Positions 18,991 through 28,410 of a stretch of DNA of 64,000 nucleotides are shown piece after piece. The position numbers and the translations under genes are program-made. How positions within the stretch are numbered: the stretch's first letter is position 1; each line of letters starts with the position of its first letter. A model generated the notes under the pieces. The model made no database searches. It saw nothing but the letters and a program-made list of their open reading frames with translations, and was not told the DNA's origin. Source of the stretch: Alphaproteobacteria bacterium (GTDB taxonomy: Bacteria > Pseudomonadota > Alphaproteobacteria > JAJFFI01); the NCBI GenBank assembly GCA_030066595.1, contig JASJBI010000031.1, positions 62,001-126,000 on the forward strand, in the 5' to 3' direction.

Positions 18991-20544
18991 ATGATCGGGG
19001 CCGTCCGCAACGTCTTCAGACTGCTACGCATCGCGCGCACGCTGGCACGCTACGACGCGCTCTTCCCGCTGGAACAGGTCCGAGTCGCGCCCTGGGTCGT
19101 GACGGCGGCCCGGCTGGTCTCGCGCCGCAGGGTGCCCGGCCGGCCGGGCGAGCGGCTGGCCACGGCGCTGCAGGCGCTGGGACCGAGTTTCATCAAGGCG
19201 GGCCAGTCTCTGGCCACCCGCGCCGATCTCTTGAGCGAGCAGGTCGCCGAAGACCTGTCCATGCTGCAGGACCGCCTGCCGCCGTTCAGCGGGGCCGAAG
19301 CGCGCGCCATCATCGAAGCCGAGTTGGGCAGCCTGGTCGACGATCTGTTCAGCCAATTCGACGACGAGCCCGTGGCCGCCGCCTCGATCGCGCAGGTCCA
19401 CTTCGCGCGCGTGCGCGATTCGGATGGAACGGAGCGGGAGGTCGCCGTCAAGGTGCTGCGCCCCGGGATCGAAGCGGCCTTCCGCCGCGACCTGGACCTG
19501 TTCTACTGGCTGGCGCGCATGGTCGAGCGCGGCCTGCCGGAGTTCCGCCGGCTCAAGCCCGTCGCCGTGGTGGACACCTTCGCCGAGACCGTGGCGGTTG
19601 AGATGGACCTCCGGCTTGAGGCCGCGGCCGCCTCGGAGCTGGCGCAGAACTTCGAGGGCGATCCGGGGTTTCGCGTGCCCGCCGTGGATTGGGAGCGGAC
19701 TGCCCGGCGCGTGCTCACGACCGAACGGATCGCCGGCGTCCGGATCGACGAAGGCGAGGCGCTGATCGCGGCCGGTCATGATCTCGACGAGCTGATGACG
19801 GGGGCCGCGACGGCGTTCTTCAACCAGGTCTTCCGCGACGGCTTTTTCCACGCCGACCAGCATCCCGGCAACATCTTCATCGCCGAAGACGGCGCCATCC
19901 AAGTCGTGGATTTCGGCATCATGGGCCGGCTCGACCGCAAGACCCGGTTCTATCTGGCGGACATGCTGCTCGGCTTTCTGAACCGGGACTACCAGCGGGT
20001 GGCCGATGTGCATTTCGAGGCCGGCTATGTGCCCGAACGCAAGTCGCGGGACGCCTTCACCCAGGCGCTGCGCGCCATCGGCGAGCCGATCCTGGGCAAG
20101 CCGCTGAACGAGATCTCGGTCGGGCGGCTGCTGGGCCAGCTGTTCCAGACCACCGAGACCTTCGAGATGGAAACCCAGCCGCAGCTTCTGCTGCTGCAAA
20201 AGACCATGGTGGTGGCCGAGGGCGTCGGCAGGAAGCTCAACCCCGACGTCAACATGTGGGCCCTGGCGCGGCCCTTGATCGAGAACTGGATGCGCGAGAA
20301 CCGCGGCCCGGAGGCGCGCATCGCAGAGGCGGCGGAGGACGCGGCCGAAACGTTGCGCCGCCTGCCCCATTTCCTGGCCAACGCGGGCGCCGCGGCGGAA
20401 ATGCTGGCCGAGGGCGGTCTGCGCCTGCATCCGGACACGGTCAAGTCCCTGTCCCGTGAAAACGGCGGACCCAACCCGATCGTATGGCCGCTCTGGGCGG
20501 TGGCTGCGGCCCTGGTCCTGGTCGGCCTGATCCTTATCTTCTGA
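18991..20544 (+). CDS. ubiB: UbiB/ABC1-family protein for ubiquinone synthesis
   Basis: A 517-residue atypical kinase-like ATPase needed for ubiquinone synthesis. The family's KxGQ motif is seen in FIKAGQSLATRADLL, the Ala-rich loop in AAASIAQVHFARV and the VDFG motif (QVVDFGIMGR) that replaces DFG. Two C-terminal hydrophobic helices (about residues 490-517) anchor it to the membrane. It follows ubiE directly in the same operon. Confidence 0.97.
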   Translation: MIGAVRNVFRLLRIARTLARYDALFPLEQVRVAPWVVTAARLVSRRRVPGRPGERLATALQALGPSFIKAGQSLATRADLLSEQVAEDLSMLQDRLPPFSGAEARAIIEAELGSLVDDLFSQFDDEPVAAASIAQVHFARVRDSDGTEREVAVKVLRPGIEAAFRRDLDLFYWLARMVERGLPEFRRLKPVAVVDTFAETVAVEMDLRLEAAAASELAQNFEGDPGFRVPAVDWERTARRVLTTERIAGVRIDEGEALIAAGHDLDELMTGAATAFFNQVFRDGFFHADQHPGNIFIAEDGAIQVVDFGIMGRLDRKTRFYLADMLLGFLNRDYQRVADVHFEAGYVPERKSRDAFTQALRAIGEPILGKPLNEISVGRLLGQLFQTTETFEMETQPQLLLLQKTMVVAEGVGRKLNPDVNMWALARPLIENWMRENRGPEARIAEAAEDAAETLRRLPHFLANAGAAAEMLAEGGLRLHPDTVKSLSRENGGPNPIVWPLWAVAAALVLVGLILIF

Positions 20545-20559
20545 ACGGGAGGAACGAGA

Positions 20560-21372
20560 ATGGCACAGCCTTTTGACATGACCGACCGGCACGTGTTCGT
20601 CGCCGGCGGCTCGAGCGGCATCAACCTGGGCATCGCCCACGGCTTCGCCGCGGCGGGTGCTGCGGTGGCGATCGCCAGCCGCACCGAGGCGCGGGTGCAG
20701 GCCGCCGAGGAGGAGTTGCGTGGCCACGGCGCTTCGGTGGCGGGCTTTGCCGCCGACGTGCGGGACATGGACCGGGTCGGCCAGGTGCTGGCCGAGGCGG
20801 TCGCGAAGTTCGGCCCGATCGATGTCCTGGTCTCCGGCGCGGCGGGGAACTTCGTCGCGCCGGCCACGGGGATCTCGTCGAACGGCTTCCGCGCCGTCGT
20901 CGACATCGACCTGGTGGGCACCTTCCACGTGCTGCGCGCGGGTTTCGAGCATTTGCGCAAGCCGGGGGCCGTGGCGATCAACATCTCGGCACCGCAGGCC
21001 GTGCAGCCGATGGCGCTGCAGGCCCATGTCTGCGCGGCCAAGGCGGGCGTCGACATGCTGACCCGGGCGCTGGCCCTGGAGTGGGGCCCGGACGGCGTGC
21101 GGGTCAACGCGATCATTCCGGGCCCAATCGAGGACACCGAGGGGATGGCCCGGCTGGCGGCAACGCCCGAAGCCGAGGCGCGGCTCAAGGCGAACGTCCC
21201 GCTTCGCCGCTATGGCACCAAGGCGGAGATCGCCAACATGGCCCTGTTCCTGGCCTCGCCGCTGGCGAGCTACGTCACCGGAGTCGTGATCCCGGTGGAC
21301 GGCGGCTCCACGGTGGCCGGCACGGAGACCATGATGCAAGCGATGCAGGCCTCTCTGGAGCAGGCCACCTGA
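20560..21372 (+). CDS. SDR reductase, peroxisomal 2,4-dienoyl-CoA reductase type
   Basis: A 270-residue short-chain dehydrogenase. The nucleotide loop is GGSSGINLG, and GAAGNFVAP fits the dienoyl-CoA reductase subgroup. The classical catalytic Tyr of YxxxK is absent: K161 is preceded by VCAA, so Val is at the Tyr place. The following ALEWGPDGVRVN and GPIEDTEG match the peroxisomal 2,4-dienoyl-CoA reductase subgroup, which also lacks that Tyr. It probably reduces 2,4-dienoyl-CoA with NADPH in unsaturated fatty-acid breakdown. It starts 15 bases after ubiB. Confidence 0.85.
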   Translation: MAQPFDMTDRHVFVAGGSSGINLGIAHGFAAAGAAVAIASRTEARVQAAEEELRGHGASVAGFAADVRDMDRVGQVLAEAVAKFGPIDVLVSGAAGNFVAPATGISSNGFRAVVDIDLVGTFHVLRAGFEHLRKPGAVAINISAPQAVQPMALQAHVCAAKAGVDMLTRALALEWGPDGVRVNAIIPGPIEDTEGMARLAATPEAEARLKANVPLRRYGTKAEIANMALFLASPLASYVTGVVIPVDGGSTVAGTETMMQAMQASLEQAT

Positions 21373-21465
21373 CGGCCGCACCCTTGCGCGAGTGCCGGCG
21401 AGAGACTACTTTTAATCACAGAATGAAGTCGTAAATTAACCGACTGAAGAACCGAGGTTTTCTGC

Positions 21466-22674
21466 ATGCTTGCCGGAAAAAGGATCCTGCTGCTGATCTC
21501 GGGCGGGATCGCCGCCTACAAGTGTCTTGACCTGATCCGCCGGCTGCGGGAACGGGGCGCGGCGGTGCGCTGCGTGCTGACCCAGGGCGGGGCCCAGTTC
21601 GTCACCCCCCTGTCTCTGGCGGCGTTGAGCGAGGACAAGGTCTACTCCGACATATTCTCGCTGACCGACGAGAGCGAAATGGGCCATCTGCGCCTGTCCC
21701 AGGAGGCCGACTTGGTTGTGGTCGCACCGGCCACGGCCGATATGCTGGCCAAGATGGCCCAGGGTCTGGCGAGCGATCTGGCCAGCACGCTGCTGCTGGC
21801 GACCGACAAGGATGTGCTGGTGGCGCCGGCGATGAACACGCGCATGTGGGAACATCCCGCCACGCAGGCGAACATGAAGACGCTCGCCGCGCGGGGCGTG
21901 CTGTCCGTGGGCCCGGCGGAAGGGGCCTTGGCCGAGGGCGAGGTGGGCATGGGCCGGATGTCCGAGCCCCTGGAGATCGTCGCCGCGATCGAGAGCTATT
22001 TCGGGGCCGAGGCGCCGCTTGCGGGCCGGCGCGCGATCGTCACCAGCGGTCCGACCTACGAGGCGATCGATCCGGTGCGCTTTATCGCCAACCGATCCTC
22101 GGGCAAGCAGGGGCACGCGATCGCCCGCGCGCTGGCCGGCCTGGGCGCGGATACGGTTCTGGTTTCCGGGCCGACCGCCGAAGCCGATCCGCCCGGCGTC
22201 GAAGTCCAGCACATCGAATCCGCGCAGCAGATGCTGGACACCTGCATGGCGTCCCTGCCCGCGGACATGGCCGTCTGCGCCGCGGCCGTGAGCGACTGGC
22301 GGGTCGCCAAGGAAGCCGATCAAAAGCTCAAGAAGGACGCCAAGGGCACGCCGCCCCGGCTGGCGTTGGCCACCAATCCAGACATTCTCGCGAACCTCGC
22401 CGGCGCGGGCAACGCGCGCCCGGCCCTGGTCGTGGGCTTCGCGGCGGAGACCGAAAACGTGATCGTCCACGCCCAGGAGAAACGGGAACGCAAGGGCTGC
22501 GACTGGATCCTCGCCAACGACGTGTCGCCCGCGACGGGCACCTTCGGCGGCGAGACGAACAGGATCCATCTGATCTCGGAGACGGGCGTCGAAGACTGGC
22601 CGAGGCTAAGCAAGGACGACGTCGCCCAACGCCTGGCCCGTCGGATCGCCGATCACTTCGCGCGGGCGGCATGA
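21466..22674 (+). CDS. coaBC: Bifunctional CoaBC (phosphopantothenoylcysteine decarboxylase / synthetase)
   Basis: A 402-residue fusion that adds cysteine to 4'-phosphopantothenate and decarboxylates the product in CoA synthesis. The N-terminal flavodoxin-like decarboxylase (about 1-180) has GGIAAYK, the catalytic His-rich region MGHLRL and the PAMNTRMW motif. The C-terminal synthetase (about 190-400) has [13 protein letters not shown] and ANRSSGKQG. It is followed by dut with an ATGA overlap. Upstream is an A+T-rich 90-base spacer that likely holds its promoter. Confidence 0.97.
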   Translation: MLAGKRILLLISGGIAAYKCLDLIRRLRERGAAVRCVLTQGGAQFVTPLSLAALSEDKVYSDIFSLTDESEMGHLRLSQEADLVVVAPATADMLAKMAQGLASDLASTLLLATDKDVLVAPAMNTRMWEHPATQANMKTLAARGVLSVGPAEGALAEGEVGMGRMSEPLEIVAAIESYFGAEAPLAGRRAIVTSGPTYEAIDPVRFIANRSSGKQGHAIARALAGLGADTVLVSGPTAEADPPGVEVQHIESAQQMLDTCMASLPADMAVCAAAVSDWRVAKEADQKLKKDAKGTPPRLALATNPDILANLAGAGNARPALVVGFAAETENVIVHAQEKRERKGCDWILANDVSPATGTFGGETNRIHLISETGVEDWPRLSKDDVAQRLARRIADHFARAA

Positions 22675-23150
22675 CCCCGGGCACGGAAACCGGCGTCGCG
22701 ATCCGGCGGCTGGCCCATGGCGAAGGCCTGCCCCTGCCCGACTATCAGACGCCCCAAAGCGCGGGCATGGACCTGCGGGCCGCGGTCGCCGATCCGGTCA
22801 CGATCCCGCCGGGCGGCCGCGCGCTGGTGCCGACCGGTATCGCCATTGCCCTGCCCGAGGGGTTCGAGGCGCAGATCCGCCCCCGCTCCGGTCTGGCGCA
22901 CAAGCATGGGATCACTCTGCTGAACAGCCCCGGAACGGTGGACGCGGACTATCGCGGCGAGGTCAAGGTGCTGCTGGTCAATCTGGGCCAGGAGCCGTTC
23001 GCCGTGGAGCGCGGCCTGCGCATCGCCCAGCTGATCGTGGCGCCGGTCACGCGCGTCTTCTGGCGGGAGACCGTCGAGCTGCCGCACAGCGCCCGCGGCG
23101 ACGGCGGCTTCGGCTCGACCGGCGCGGGTCTGCGGGCGGAGGCGGATTAA
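22671..23150 (+). CDS. dut: dUTP diphosphatase
   Basis: A 159-residue trimeric dUTPase that hydrolyses dUTP to dUMP. The conserved motifs are present: [33 protein letters not shown] and the C-terminal GDGGFGSTG that closes over the active site. Its ATG overlaps the coaBC stop, so the two are translationally coupled, as often seen in proteobacteria. Confidence 0.97.
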   Translation: MTPGTETGVAIRRLAHGEGLPLPDYQTPQSAGMDLRAAVADPVTIPPGGRALVPTGIAIALPEGFEAQIRPRSGLAHKHGITLLNSPGTVDADYRGEVKVLLVNLGQEPFAVERGLRIAQLIVAPVTRVFWRETVELPHSARGDGGFGSTGAGLRAEAD

Positions 23151-23151
23151 T

Positions 23152-23601
23152 ATGCTGCGCGCGTCGAAACGGCTGATCTTCGCGATCGAGGCGGTGTTGG
23201 ACATCGCCTACAACGCCGGCGGGGCGCCGGTGCAGAGCCGGGACATCACCGAACGGCAGGGAATCTCGCGCCGCTATCTGGAACCGGTCCTGCAACAGCT
23301 GGTGCGCGCCGGGCTCCTGGTCGGGGTGCGCGGTCCGCGCGGCGGTTACCGCTTGGCGCGCGAGCGGCGCCGGATCTCGCTCGGCGACATCACCCGGGTC
23401 GTTCTGGCCATGGCCGATAGCGAGGAAGACGAGGGCGGCGGCTCGGAGCTCGGCCGGCAGGTCGTGCGGCCGATCTGGGACGAGCTGCAGCAGGACATGC
23501 TCGACCGGCTCGACGAGATCAGCATCGAGGAGCTGTGCCTGCGCGCGCGCAAGGCCGGGCTCGCCAGCGAGAGCGTGCGAAGCCTGGACTTCAGCATTTA
23601 G
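23152..23601 (+). CDS. Rrf2-family transcription regulator without Fe-S cysteines
   Basis: A 149-residue winged-helix regulator of the Rrf2 family (FAIEAVLDIAY, YLEPVLQQLVRAGLL, GPRGGYRLA). Only one cysteine is present and lies outside the usual C-x5-C-x5-C cluster region, so it cannot bind an IscR/NsrR-type iron-sulfur cluster. Its position one base after dut and 10 bases before a cysteine synthase gene suggests a CymR-like role in cysteine metabolism. That role is inferred from neighbourhood and family. Confidence 0.87.
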   Translation: MLRASKRLIFAIEAVLDIAYNAGGAPVQSRDITERQGISRRYLEPVLQQLVRAGLLVGVRGPRGGYRLARERRRISLGDITRVVLAMADSEEDEGGGSELGRQVVRPIWDELQQDMLDRLDEISIEELCLRARKAGLASESVRSLDFSI

Positions 23602-23611
23602 GCAGCAAGCC

Positions 23612-24598
23612 ATGGACGCGCCCGACCGACCCTCCCCAATCAAGCTGCGCCGCCCCGAGTTCCGCGGCCGCATCTACGATTCGGTCCTCGACACCATCGG
23701 GGGGACGCCCTTGGTGCGCGTTCGGCGGCTGGCCGAGCGGCATGGCGTCAAGGCGGAGATCCTGGCAAAGCTCGAATTCCTCAACCCGCTCGGTTCGGTC
23801 AAGGACCGGATCGGACTCGCCATGGTCGAGGCGGCGGAGGCCGACGGGCGCATCGGCCCGGACACGGTGCTGATCGAGCCGACCTCGGGCAATACGGGAA
23901 TCGCGCTGGCCTTCGTCTGCGCGGCGAAAGGCTATCGCCTGATCCTGACCATGCCCGAGAGCATGTCGGTGGAGCGGCAGAAGATGCTCAGGCTGATGGG
24001 TGCCGAGCTGGAATTGACGCCCGCGGACAAGGGCATGGGCGGCGCCATCGATCGCGCCGAACAATTGGTCAACACCCTGGCCGATGCCCTGATCCTGCAG
24101 CAGTTTTCCAATCCGGCGAACCCCCAGATCCATCGGCGCACCACCGCCGAGGAGATCTGGACCGACACCGAGGGTCGGCTGGACGCGGTGGTTTCGGCGG
24201 TCGGCACCGGCGGCACGCTCACCGGTATCGGCGAGGTGTTGAAGCCCCGCCTGCCGGATCTCAAGATGATCGCGGTCGAGCCCGAGGACAGCCCCGTGCT
24301 GTCGGGTGGGCTCCCGGGCTCGCACAAGATCCAGGGGATCGGCGCCGGCTTCATCCCGGACAACCTGAACGTGGAGCTGATCGACGAGGTCGTCTGCATT
24401 GGCAACGACACATCCTTTGCGGTGGCGCGGGAGGCCGCCAAAATCGAAGGGTTGCCTGTGGGCATTTCCTCCGGTTCGGCGCTGGCCGCAGCCTTCGAGG
24501 TGGGTGCCCGGCCCGAGATGGCCGACAAGCGCATCGTCGTCATCCTGGCGTCCTTCGCCGAACGCTATCTCTCGACCGCCCTTTTCGAGCAACTGTGA
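23612..24598 (+). CDS. cysK: Cysteine synthase (O-acetylserine sulfhydrylase)
   Basis: A 328-residue PLP enzyme of the CysK/CysM group. The PLP lysine is in GSVKDRIG, with the phosphate-binding TSGNTGIA and GTGGTLTG loops and a terminal serine-binding site GISSGSALA. It converts O-acetylserine and sulfide to cysteine. It sits between an Rrf2 regulator and a MoeB/ThiF gene whose possible GTG start overlaps its stop. A cystathionine beta-synthase-like role is less likely because there is no CBS domain. Confidence 0.93.
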   Translation: MDAPDRPSPIKLRRPEFRGRIYDSVLDTIGGTPLVRVRRLAERHGVKAEILAKLEFLNPLGSVKDRIGLAMVEAAEADGRIGPDTVLIEPTSGNTGIALAFVCAAKGYRLILTMPESMSVERQKMLRLMGAELELTPADKGMGGAIDRAEQLVNTLADALILQQFSNPANPQIHRRTTAEEIWTDTEGRLDAVVSAVGTGGTLTGIGEVLKPRLPDLKMIAVEPEDSPVLSGGLPGSHKIQGIGAGFIPDNLNVELIDEVVCIGNDTSFAVAREAAKIEGLPVGISSGSALAAAFEVGARPEMADKRIVVILASFAERYLSTALFEQL

Positions 24599-24603
24599 AG
24601 CCC

Positions 24604-25398
24604 ATGGAGATCAGCGACGAACAACTGCACCGCTATGCCCGCCACGTGATCCTCGACGAGGTCGGTGAGGAGGGCCAGGCCAAGCTGCTGGCCGCCAAGG
24701 TGCTGGTGGTTGGCGCCGGCGGCCTGGGGGCGCCGCTCTTGATGTATCTTGCGGCTGCGGGCGTCGGCACGCTGGGCGTCATCGACGACGATTTGGTCGA
24801 GCTCTCCAACCTGCAGCGCCAGGTGGTGCACAGCACGGACCGGCTGGGCGTGGCCAAGGTCAAGAGCGCGGCCGAAACGGTAGCGGCGCTGAACCCCGAA
24901 GTGCGGGTCGTCCCTGTCGAGGCGCGGCTCGACGCCGGCAACGTGCAAGCGCAGATCGCCGACTACGATCTGGTCGCCGACGGCTCCGACAACTTCGCCA
25001 CGCGTTACTTGCTCAATGACGCCTGCTATCTGGCGAAGAAGACCCTGGTCTCTGCGGCGCTGCTGCGCTTCGACGGCCAGCTCTCAACCTTCAAGGCCCA
25101 TCTCGGCGCGCCGCACCCCTGCTATCGCTGCGTCTTTCCGGAGCCGCCGCCCGCGAACCTGATCCCACGCTGCGAGGAGGCGGGCATCTTCGGCGCGATT
25201 GCCGGCATCATGGGATCGCTGCAGGCGGCCGAGGTGATCAAGGAGATCCTGGATCTTGGCGAGACGCTCTCGGGCCGGCTGCTGATGTACGACTCGCTGG
25301 CCACAGGCTTTCGCGAGATCAAGGTCAAGCGCGACCCTGCCTGTGCGCTGTGCGGCGACAGTCCGACCATCACCGATCTCTCCGGACACGCCGCCTAA
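24604..25398 (+). CDS. moeB: MoeB/ThiF-family adenylyltransferase
   Basis: A 264-residue E1-like enzyme that adenylates the C-terminal glycine of a ubiquitin-like sulfur carrier (MoaD, ThiS or similar). The Rossmann GAGGLGAP loop, the LSNLQRQ motif and the zinc-binding pairs CYRCVF and CALCGD are seen. Without a rhodanese domain it is like E. coli MoeB. ATG 24604 is preferred; GTG 24595 overlaps the cysK stop. The partner (molybdopterin, thiamine or cysteine route) cannot be told, but the cysK neighbour leaves sulfur transfer to cysteine open. Confidence 0.88.
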   Translation: MEISDEQLHRYARHVILDEVGEEGQAKLLAAKVLVVGAGGLGAPLLMYLAAAGVGTLGVIDDDLVELSNLQRQVVHSTDRLGVAKVKSAAETVAALNPEVRVVPVEARLDAGNVQAQIADYDLVADGSDNFATRYLLNDACYLAKKTLVSAALLRFDGQLSTFKAHLGAPHPCYRCVFPEPPPANLIPRCEEAGIFGAIAGIMGSLQAAEVIKEILDLGETLSGRLLMYDSLATGFREIKVKRDPACALCGDSPTITDLSGHAA

Positions 25399-25544
25399 CC
25401 CGGCACGCGTCATTGCAAAGGGCTTCCGGGCCAGGTTGCTATGGGATCAGAGGCCGACGGATGGAGTCCACCCGTCGGCCATAGTGATCACGCTTTCGGT
25501 TCTGTTGGATGGTGGCCGGCCGATCGTTGCGGCCGGCCCGCACG

Positions 25545-26036
25545 CTAGCAGGCGCTGCCGTGCTGGCGGACCAGCTTGAGGTCCTGGAGCCGCACCTGCC
25601 AAACCGCCGGACGGCGCTTGATCCTGGAGGCGCCAAGCAGTTGCGAGATCAGGGCCTCCAAGCGGGCCTCTTCCGCCAGGACGATTTCGATAAACCGCCG
25701 GCGCTGGGCCGGATCTATATCCGGGTTGTCCCGCAGGATCTCCGCACAAGAGCGGATCGACGTGAGCGGCGCCCGGAGCCCGCCCGCGACCCGCGAAGCG
25801 ACATCCACGGCTGCCGCATCTTCAGGCGTCCGCGCCGGACGCAACCGGCCAAAAGGACGGCGCAGGCGCGCGCCGATCCGCCGGAGCAGGCCCACCGCCG
25901 CCTGCGAGCGCAGCTGCCGACCGCGGCGGAGATAGAAGGAGAGACGTTCCGGCGTGAGGTCCGCCGGTCTAGGGAGTGTCGGCTCGTCCGCGTTGGCGGC
26001 GAGCCAGGTGTTTTCCTCTTGCGTATAGGGCCACAT
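25545..26036 (-). CDS. HisKA-like domain protein lacking the phosphoacceptor histidine
   Basis: A 163-residue protein. Residues 80-135 align by eye with the dimerisation/phosphoacceptor domain of large alphaproteobacterial sensor kinases: LRAPLTSIRSCAEILRD, then DPAQRRRFIEIVLAEEARLEALI. The kinase motif SHELRTPL appears as AGGLRAPL, so Gly replaces the phosphorylated His. There is no ATPase domain. The N-terminal 75 residues are basic (RLRRPFGRLRPAR). It could be a decayed kinase piece, or a dimerising interaction partner of an intact kinase. Downstream is an MFS gene on the same strand. Confidence 0.7.
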   Translation of the reverse strand: MWPYTQEENTWLAANADEPTLPRPADLTPERLSFYLRRGRQLRSQAAVGLLRRIGARLRRPFGRLRPARTPEDAAAVDVASRVAGGLRAPLTSIRSCAEILRDNPDIDPAQRRRFIEIVLAEEARLEALISQLLGASRIKRRPAVWQVRLQDLKLVRQHGSAC

Positions 26037-26186
26037 GGAAGACCTCCGTATTCACGAATATCTTCCTCCCTTGGCTCAGGGTTCTTCGTCACCCATTCAT
26101 ACTGCAACGCACGCCAGAGATGTTATTGCGATAAATCCGACTTTCAAGTGCTATTTTGCACTGCACAATCTTTGGGCAGAAGTCAG

Positions 26187-27440
26187 TCATGCTCCGGGCG
26201 GCACGGGACGCGAGCGGCTGTAGATGATCAGAGCGGTCGCAAGCACCAGCGCGAGGAAGCCGAACACCGCCCGATACGCTGCCTCCGGGGCCGCGCCGCC
26301 GGCCTCCGGAAAGGCGCCCACGATCAGCCCGGTGGTCACCTGCATGGTACCCACGCCGGCGAAGGTGGCGAAGTTGATGGTGGTCATCGCGCGCCCGACC
26401 AGCCGATCCGGGAACAGCGCCCGGCCGTGCGCCAGCAGCAGCACGTAGTACCCGCCGAAGGCGGCCAGCAGGCAGAACAGGCCGACCGCGAGCCAGAGCG
26501 GCGCGGCCGAGGTCAAAGCCAGCAGGCAGAACGAGGCGACGGTGATCGAGCCGCCGGACAGGACCAGCCGCTTGCGGCCGATGCCGCGCCGCTCGAGCGG
26601 GCCGTAGCCCAGGAAACTCACCAGGATCGCCCCCGACATGGCGAGCAGCACATGGCCGATGGCAAGGGTGCCGAGACCATGGATGTCGGCGAGATACGGC
26701 CCGCCCCACAGGCCGCGGACGCTCATCACCACCGAATAGGAGCAGAAGGCGAGCGCCAGGATGGGATAGATGTGTCGGTTGCGGATCACCTCGCCGACGC
26801 CCCGCAGCGTCTGTCGCAGGGTCTCCGGCTCGCGGGAGAGATAAGGATGGCCGGGGGGCGCGTCGCGCACCAGGAGCGGGATTGAACCGCCCACCAAGGC
26901 CGTGATCGCGGCGGTAGCGTAGATCGCGTTGCGCCAGCCGAACGCCTCCATCGCCGCCGCCAACGGCGTGCCGGACAACAGCGTTCCGGAAATGCTCACC
27001 GCGATCGCCGCACCCGCCACGGTCGTGAACTTCTCCGCCGGAAACCAGCGGGAGAAGGCCACCAAGCCACCCATGAACACGCCGGAACAGCCGAGCCCGA
27101 CCATGAACTGGCCGAGCACCAGCATCGGCCCGCTCGCGGCCGAGGCGAAGACCAAGGCACCGGCCACGGCCACGGTCAGGATCGACGGGACCACCCGCCG
27201 CGGCCCGTAGCGGTCCAGAAGGACACCGACGGGAAGCTGCATCAACGCACTGGCCACGAAGAAGGCGCCGGTGAGCAGACCCAGCGTCTCGGCCGAGAGG
27301 CCCATGTCGCGGCTGAGCTCGGGCGCCATGACGGCGATCGCCGAGCGGTAAAACTGGCTGATGATGAAGAGGGCGCAAAGGCTCACGACCACCGGCACGA
27401 CGGAGGCGCGCGGGGACGGCAGCGAGACCGGGTCGGTCAT
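26187..27440 (-). CDS. MFS transporter
   Basis: A 417-residue membrane protein with 12 predicted hydrophobic helices and the MFS loop 2-3 motif (GVLLDRYGPRRV). An exporter or nitrate/nitrite-type or sugar-type permease cannot be chosen from sequence. It starts 13 bases after the stop of the SPOR-domain gene on the same strand, so the pair is probably co-transcribed. Confidence 0.88.
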   Translation of the reverse strand: MTDPVSLPSPRASVVPVVVSLCALFIISQFYRSAIAVMAPELSRDMGLSAETLGLLTGAFFVASALMQLPVGVLLDRYGPRRVVPSILTVAVAGALVFASAASGPMLVLGQFMVGLGCSGVFMGGLVAFSRWFPAEKFTTVAGAAIAVSISGTLLSGTPLAAAMEAFGWRNAIYATAAITALVGGSIPLLVRDAPPGHPYLSREPETLRQTLRGVGEVIRNRHIYPILALAFCSYSVVMSVRGLWGGPYLADIHGLGTLAIGHVLLAMSGAILVSFLGYGPLERRGIGRKRLVLSGGSITVASFCLLALTSAAPLWLAVGLFCLLAAFGGYYVLLLAHGRALFPDRLVGRAMTTINFATFAGVGTMQVTTGLIVGAFPEAGGAAPEAAYRAVFGFLALVLATALIIYSRSRPVPPGA

Positions 27441-27453
27441 GCGTCGCGGCCCG

Positions 27454-28302
27454 TCAGCCGGTCTTGCCGATGAAGCAGTCTACGTCGGCCGCCTTGAGCT
27501 CGCCGCACATCCGATCCGCGGCGCCCGCATCAGGAAACGGCCCGACCCGGACCCGGTACCAGGTCCCCCGGGGTTCGCCCAGATCGGTGGGAACGACGAT
27601 ATAGGGCACGTCGCCGAGGATGCCGGCGTTGCGCTGCCGCAGCCGGAGAAACCAAGCGCGCGCGGCGGTCTCCTTCGGAAACGCACCGACCTGCACCCAG
27701 AATGCGCGCCGGCCGGGTGTAGCGCGCGCCGGGCCCGCCGTTCCGGCCGCCGGCTCGAGCGTTTCAATCCGCGGGGACGGCGGAACCGGGGCACGGGCGA
27801 GCGGCCTGGATCGCGCTTGACCCTGCGCCAGCCGTGCCGCGGGCACTGCGCCCGTGACGCCGCCGGCGAGCGACTCCGCCAACAGGTCCAGCATCGGCTC
27901 CGCGGGCTGACCAGCGGCAGGCAGGGTCGCGAGTTGGGTCAGCGCGGCGATTTCCCGGCCGCGTGGGTCGACCAGCGTCCAGGAGATGAGCACATCGCCC
28001 TGCCGATCGTTGGGAAAGCGGATCCGGCCGGACAGGATGTAACCGTGTCGGACCTCCGTCGTGGCATGAGCGGTGAGGCGCTGCTTGCGCAATGCCAGCG
28101 CCACCCGGCCGTGCAGATCCCAGCTCGGCGGCGCGCCCTCGACGCTGCGCACGACGATGGGCGGCACCGCTTCCGAGGCGGCCGATTGCGCGCCTGGCGC
28201 CCAAACCAATGCGGCCAGCATCAAGGCAGACGCGACGGTTGAGCCGCGCCCGAGGCGCCTGCCGGGTGCAGACAGGCAACGGTATCTGCCGAGGGAAATC
28301 AT
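27454..28302 (-). CDS. SPOR-domain envelope protein
   Basis: A protein of about 282 residues. The N-terminus has a basic stretch and a hydrophobic segment (VASALMLAALVW) that may be a signal peptide or anchor. A long Pro/Ala-rich linker (about residues 160-205) leads to a C-terminal SPOR domain (WVQVGAFPKETAARA and YRVRVGPFPDAGAAD), which binds denuded peptidoglycan glycan strands. Function beyond cell-wall association is unknown. The start is unclear: ATGs at 28302, 28323 and 28359 all lack a good ribosome site. Confidence 0.75.
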   Translation of the reverse strand: MISLGRYRCLSAPGRRLGRGSTVASALMLAALVWAPGAQSAASEAVPPIVVRSVEGAPPSWDLHGRVALALRKQRLTAHATTEVRHGYILSGRIRFPNDRQGDVLISWTLVDPRGREIAALTQLATLPAAGQPAEPMLDLLAESLAGGVTGAVPAARLAQGQARSRPLARAPVPPSPRIETLEPAAGTAGPARATPGRRAFWVQVGAFPKETAARAWFLRLRQRNAGILGDVPYIVVPTDLGEPRGTWYRVRVGPFPDAGAADRMCGELKAADVDCFIGKTG

Positions 28303-28410
28303 GATGCGAATTGTCCGGATCATACAGAAATCGGCCGATCCGGCCACCGCTTTGGCCATGCAAATCGGCCACGGCGGCCGTGCGGCGATTGCATGGCTGC
28401 CGATTGCCGC

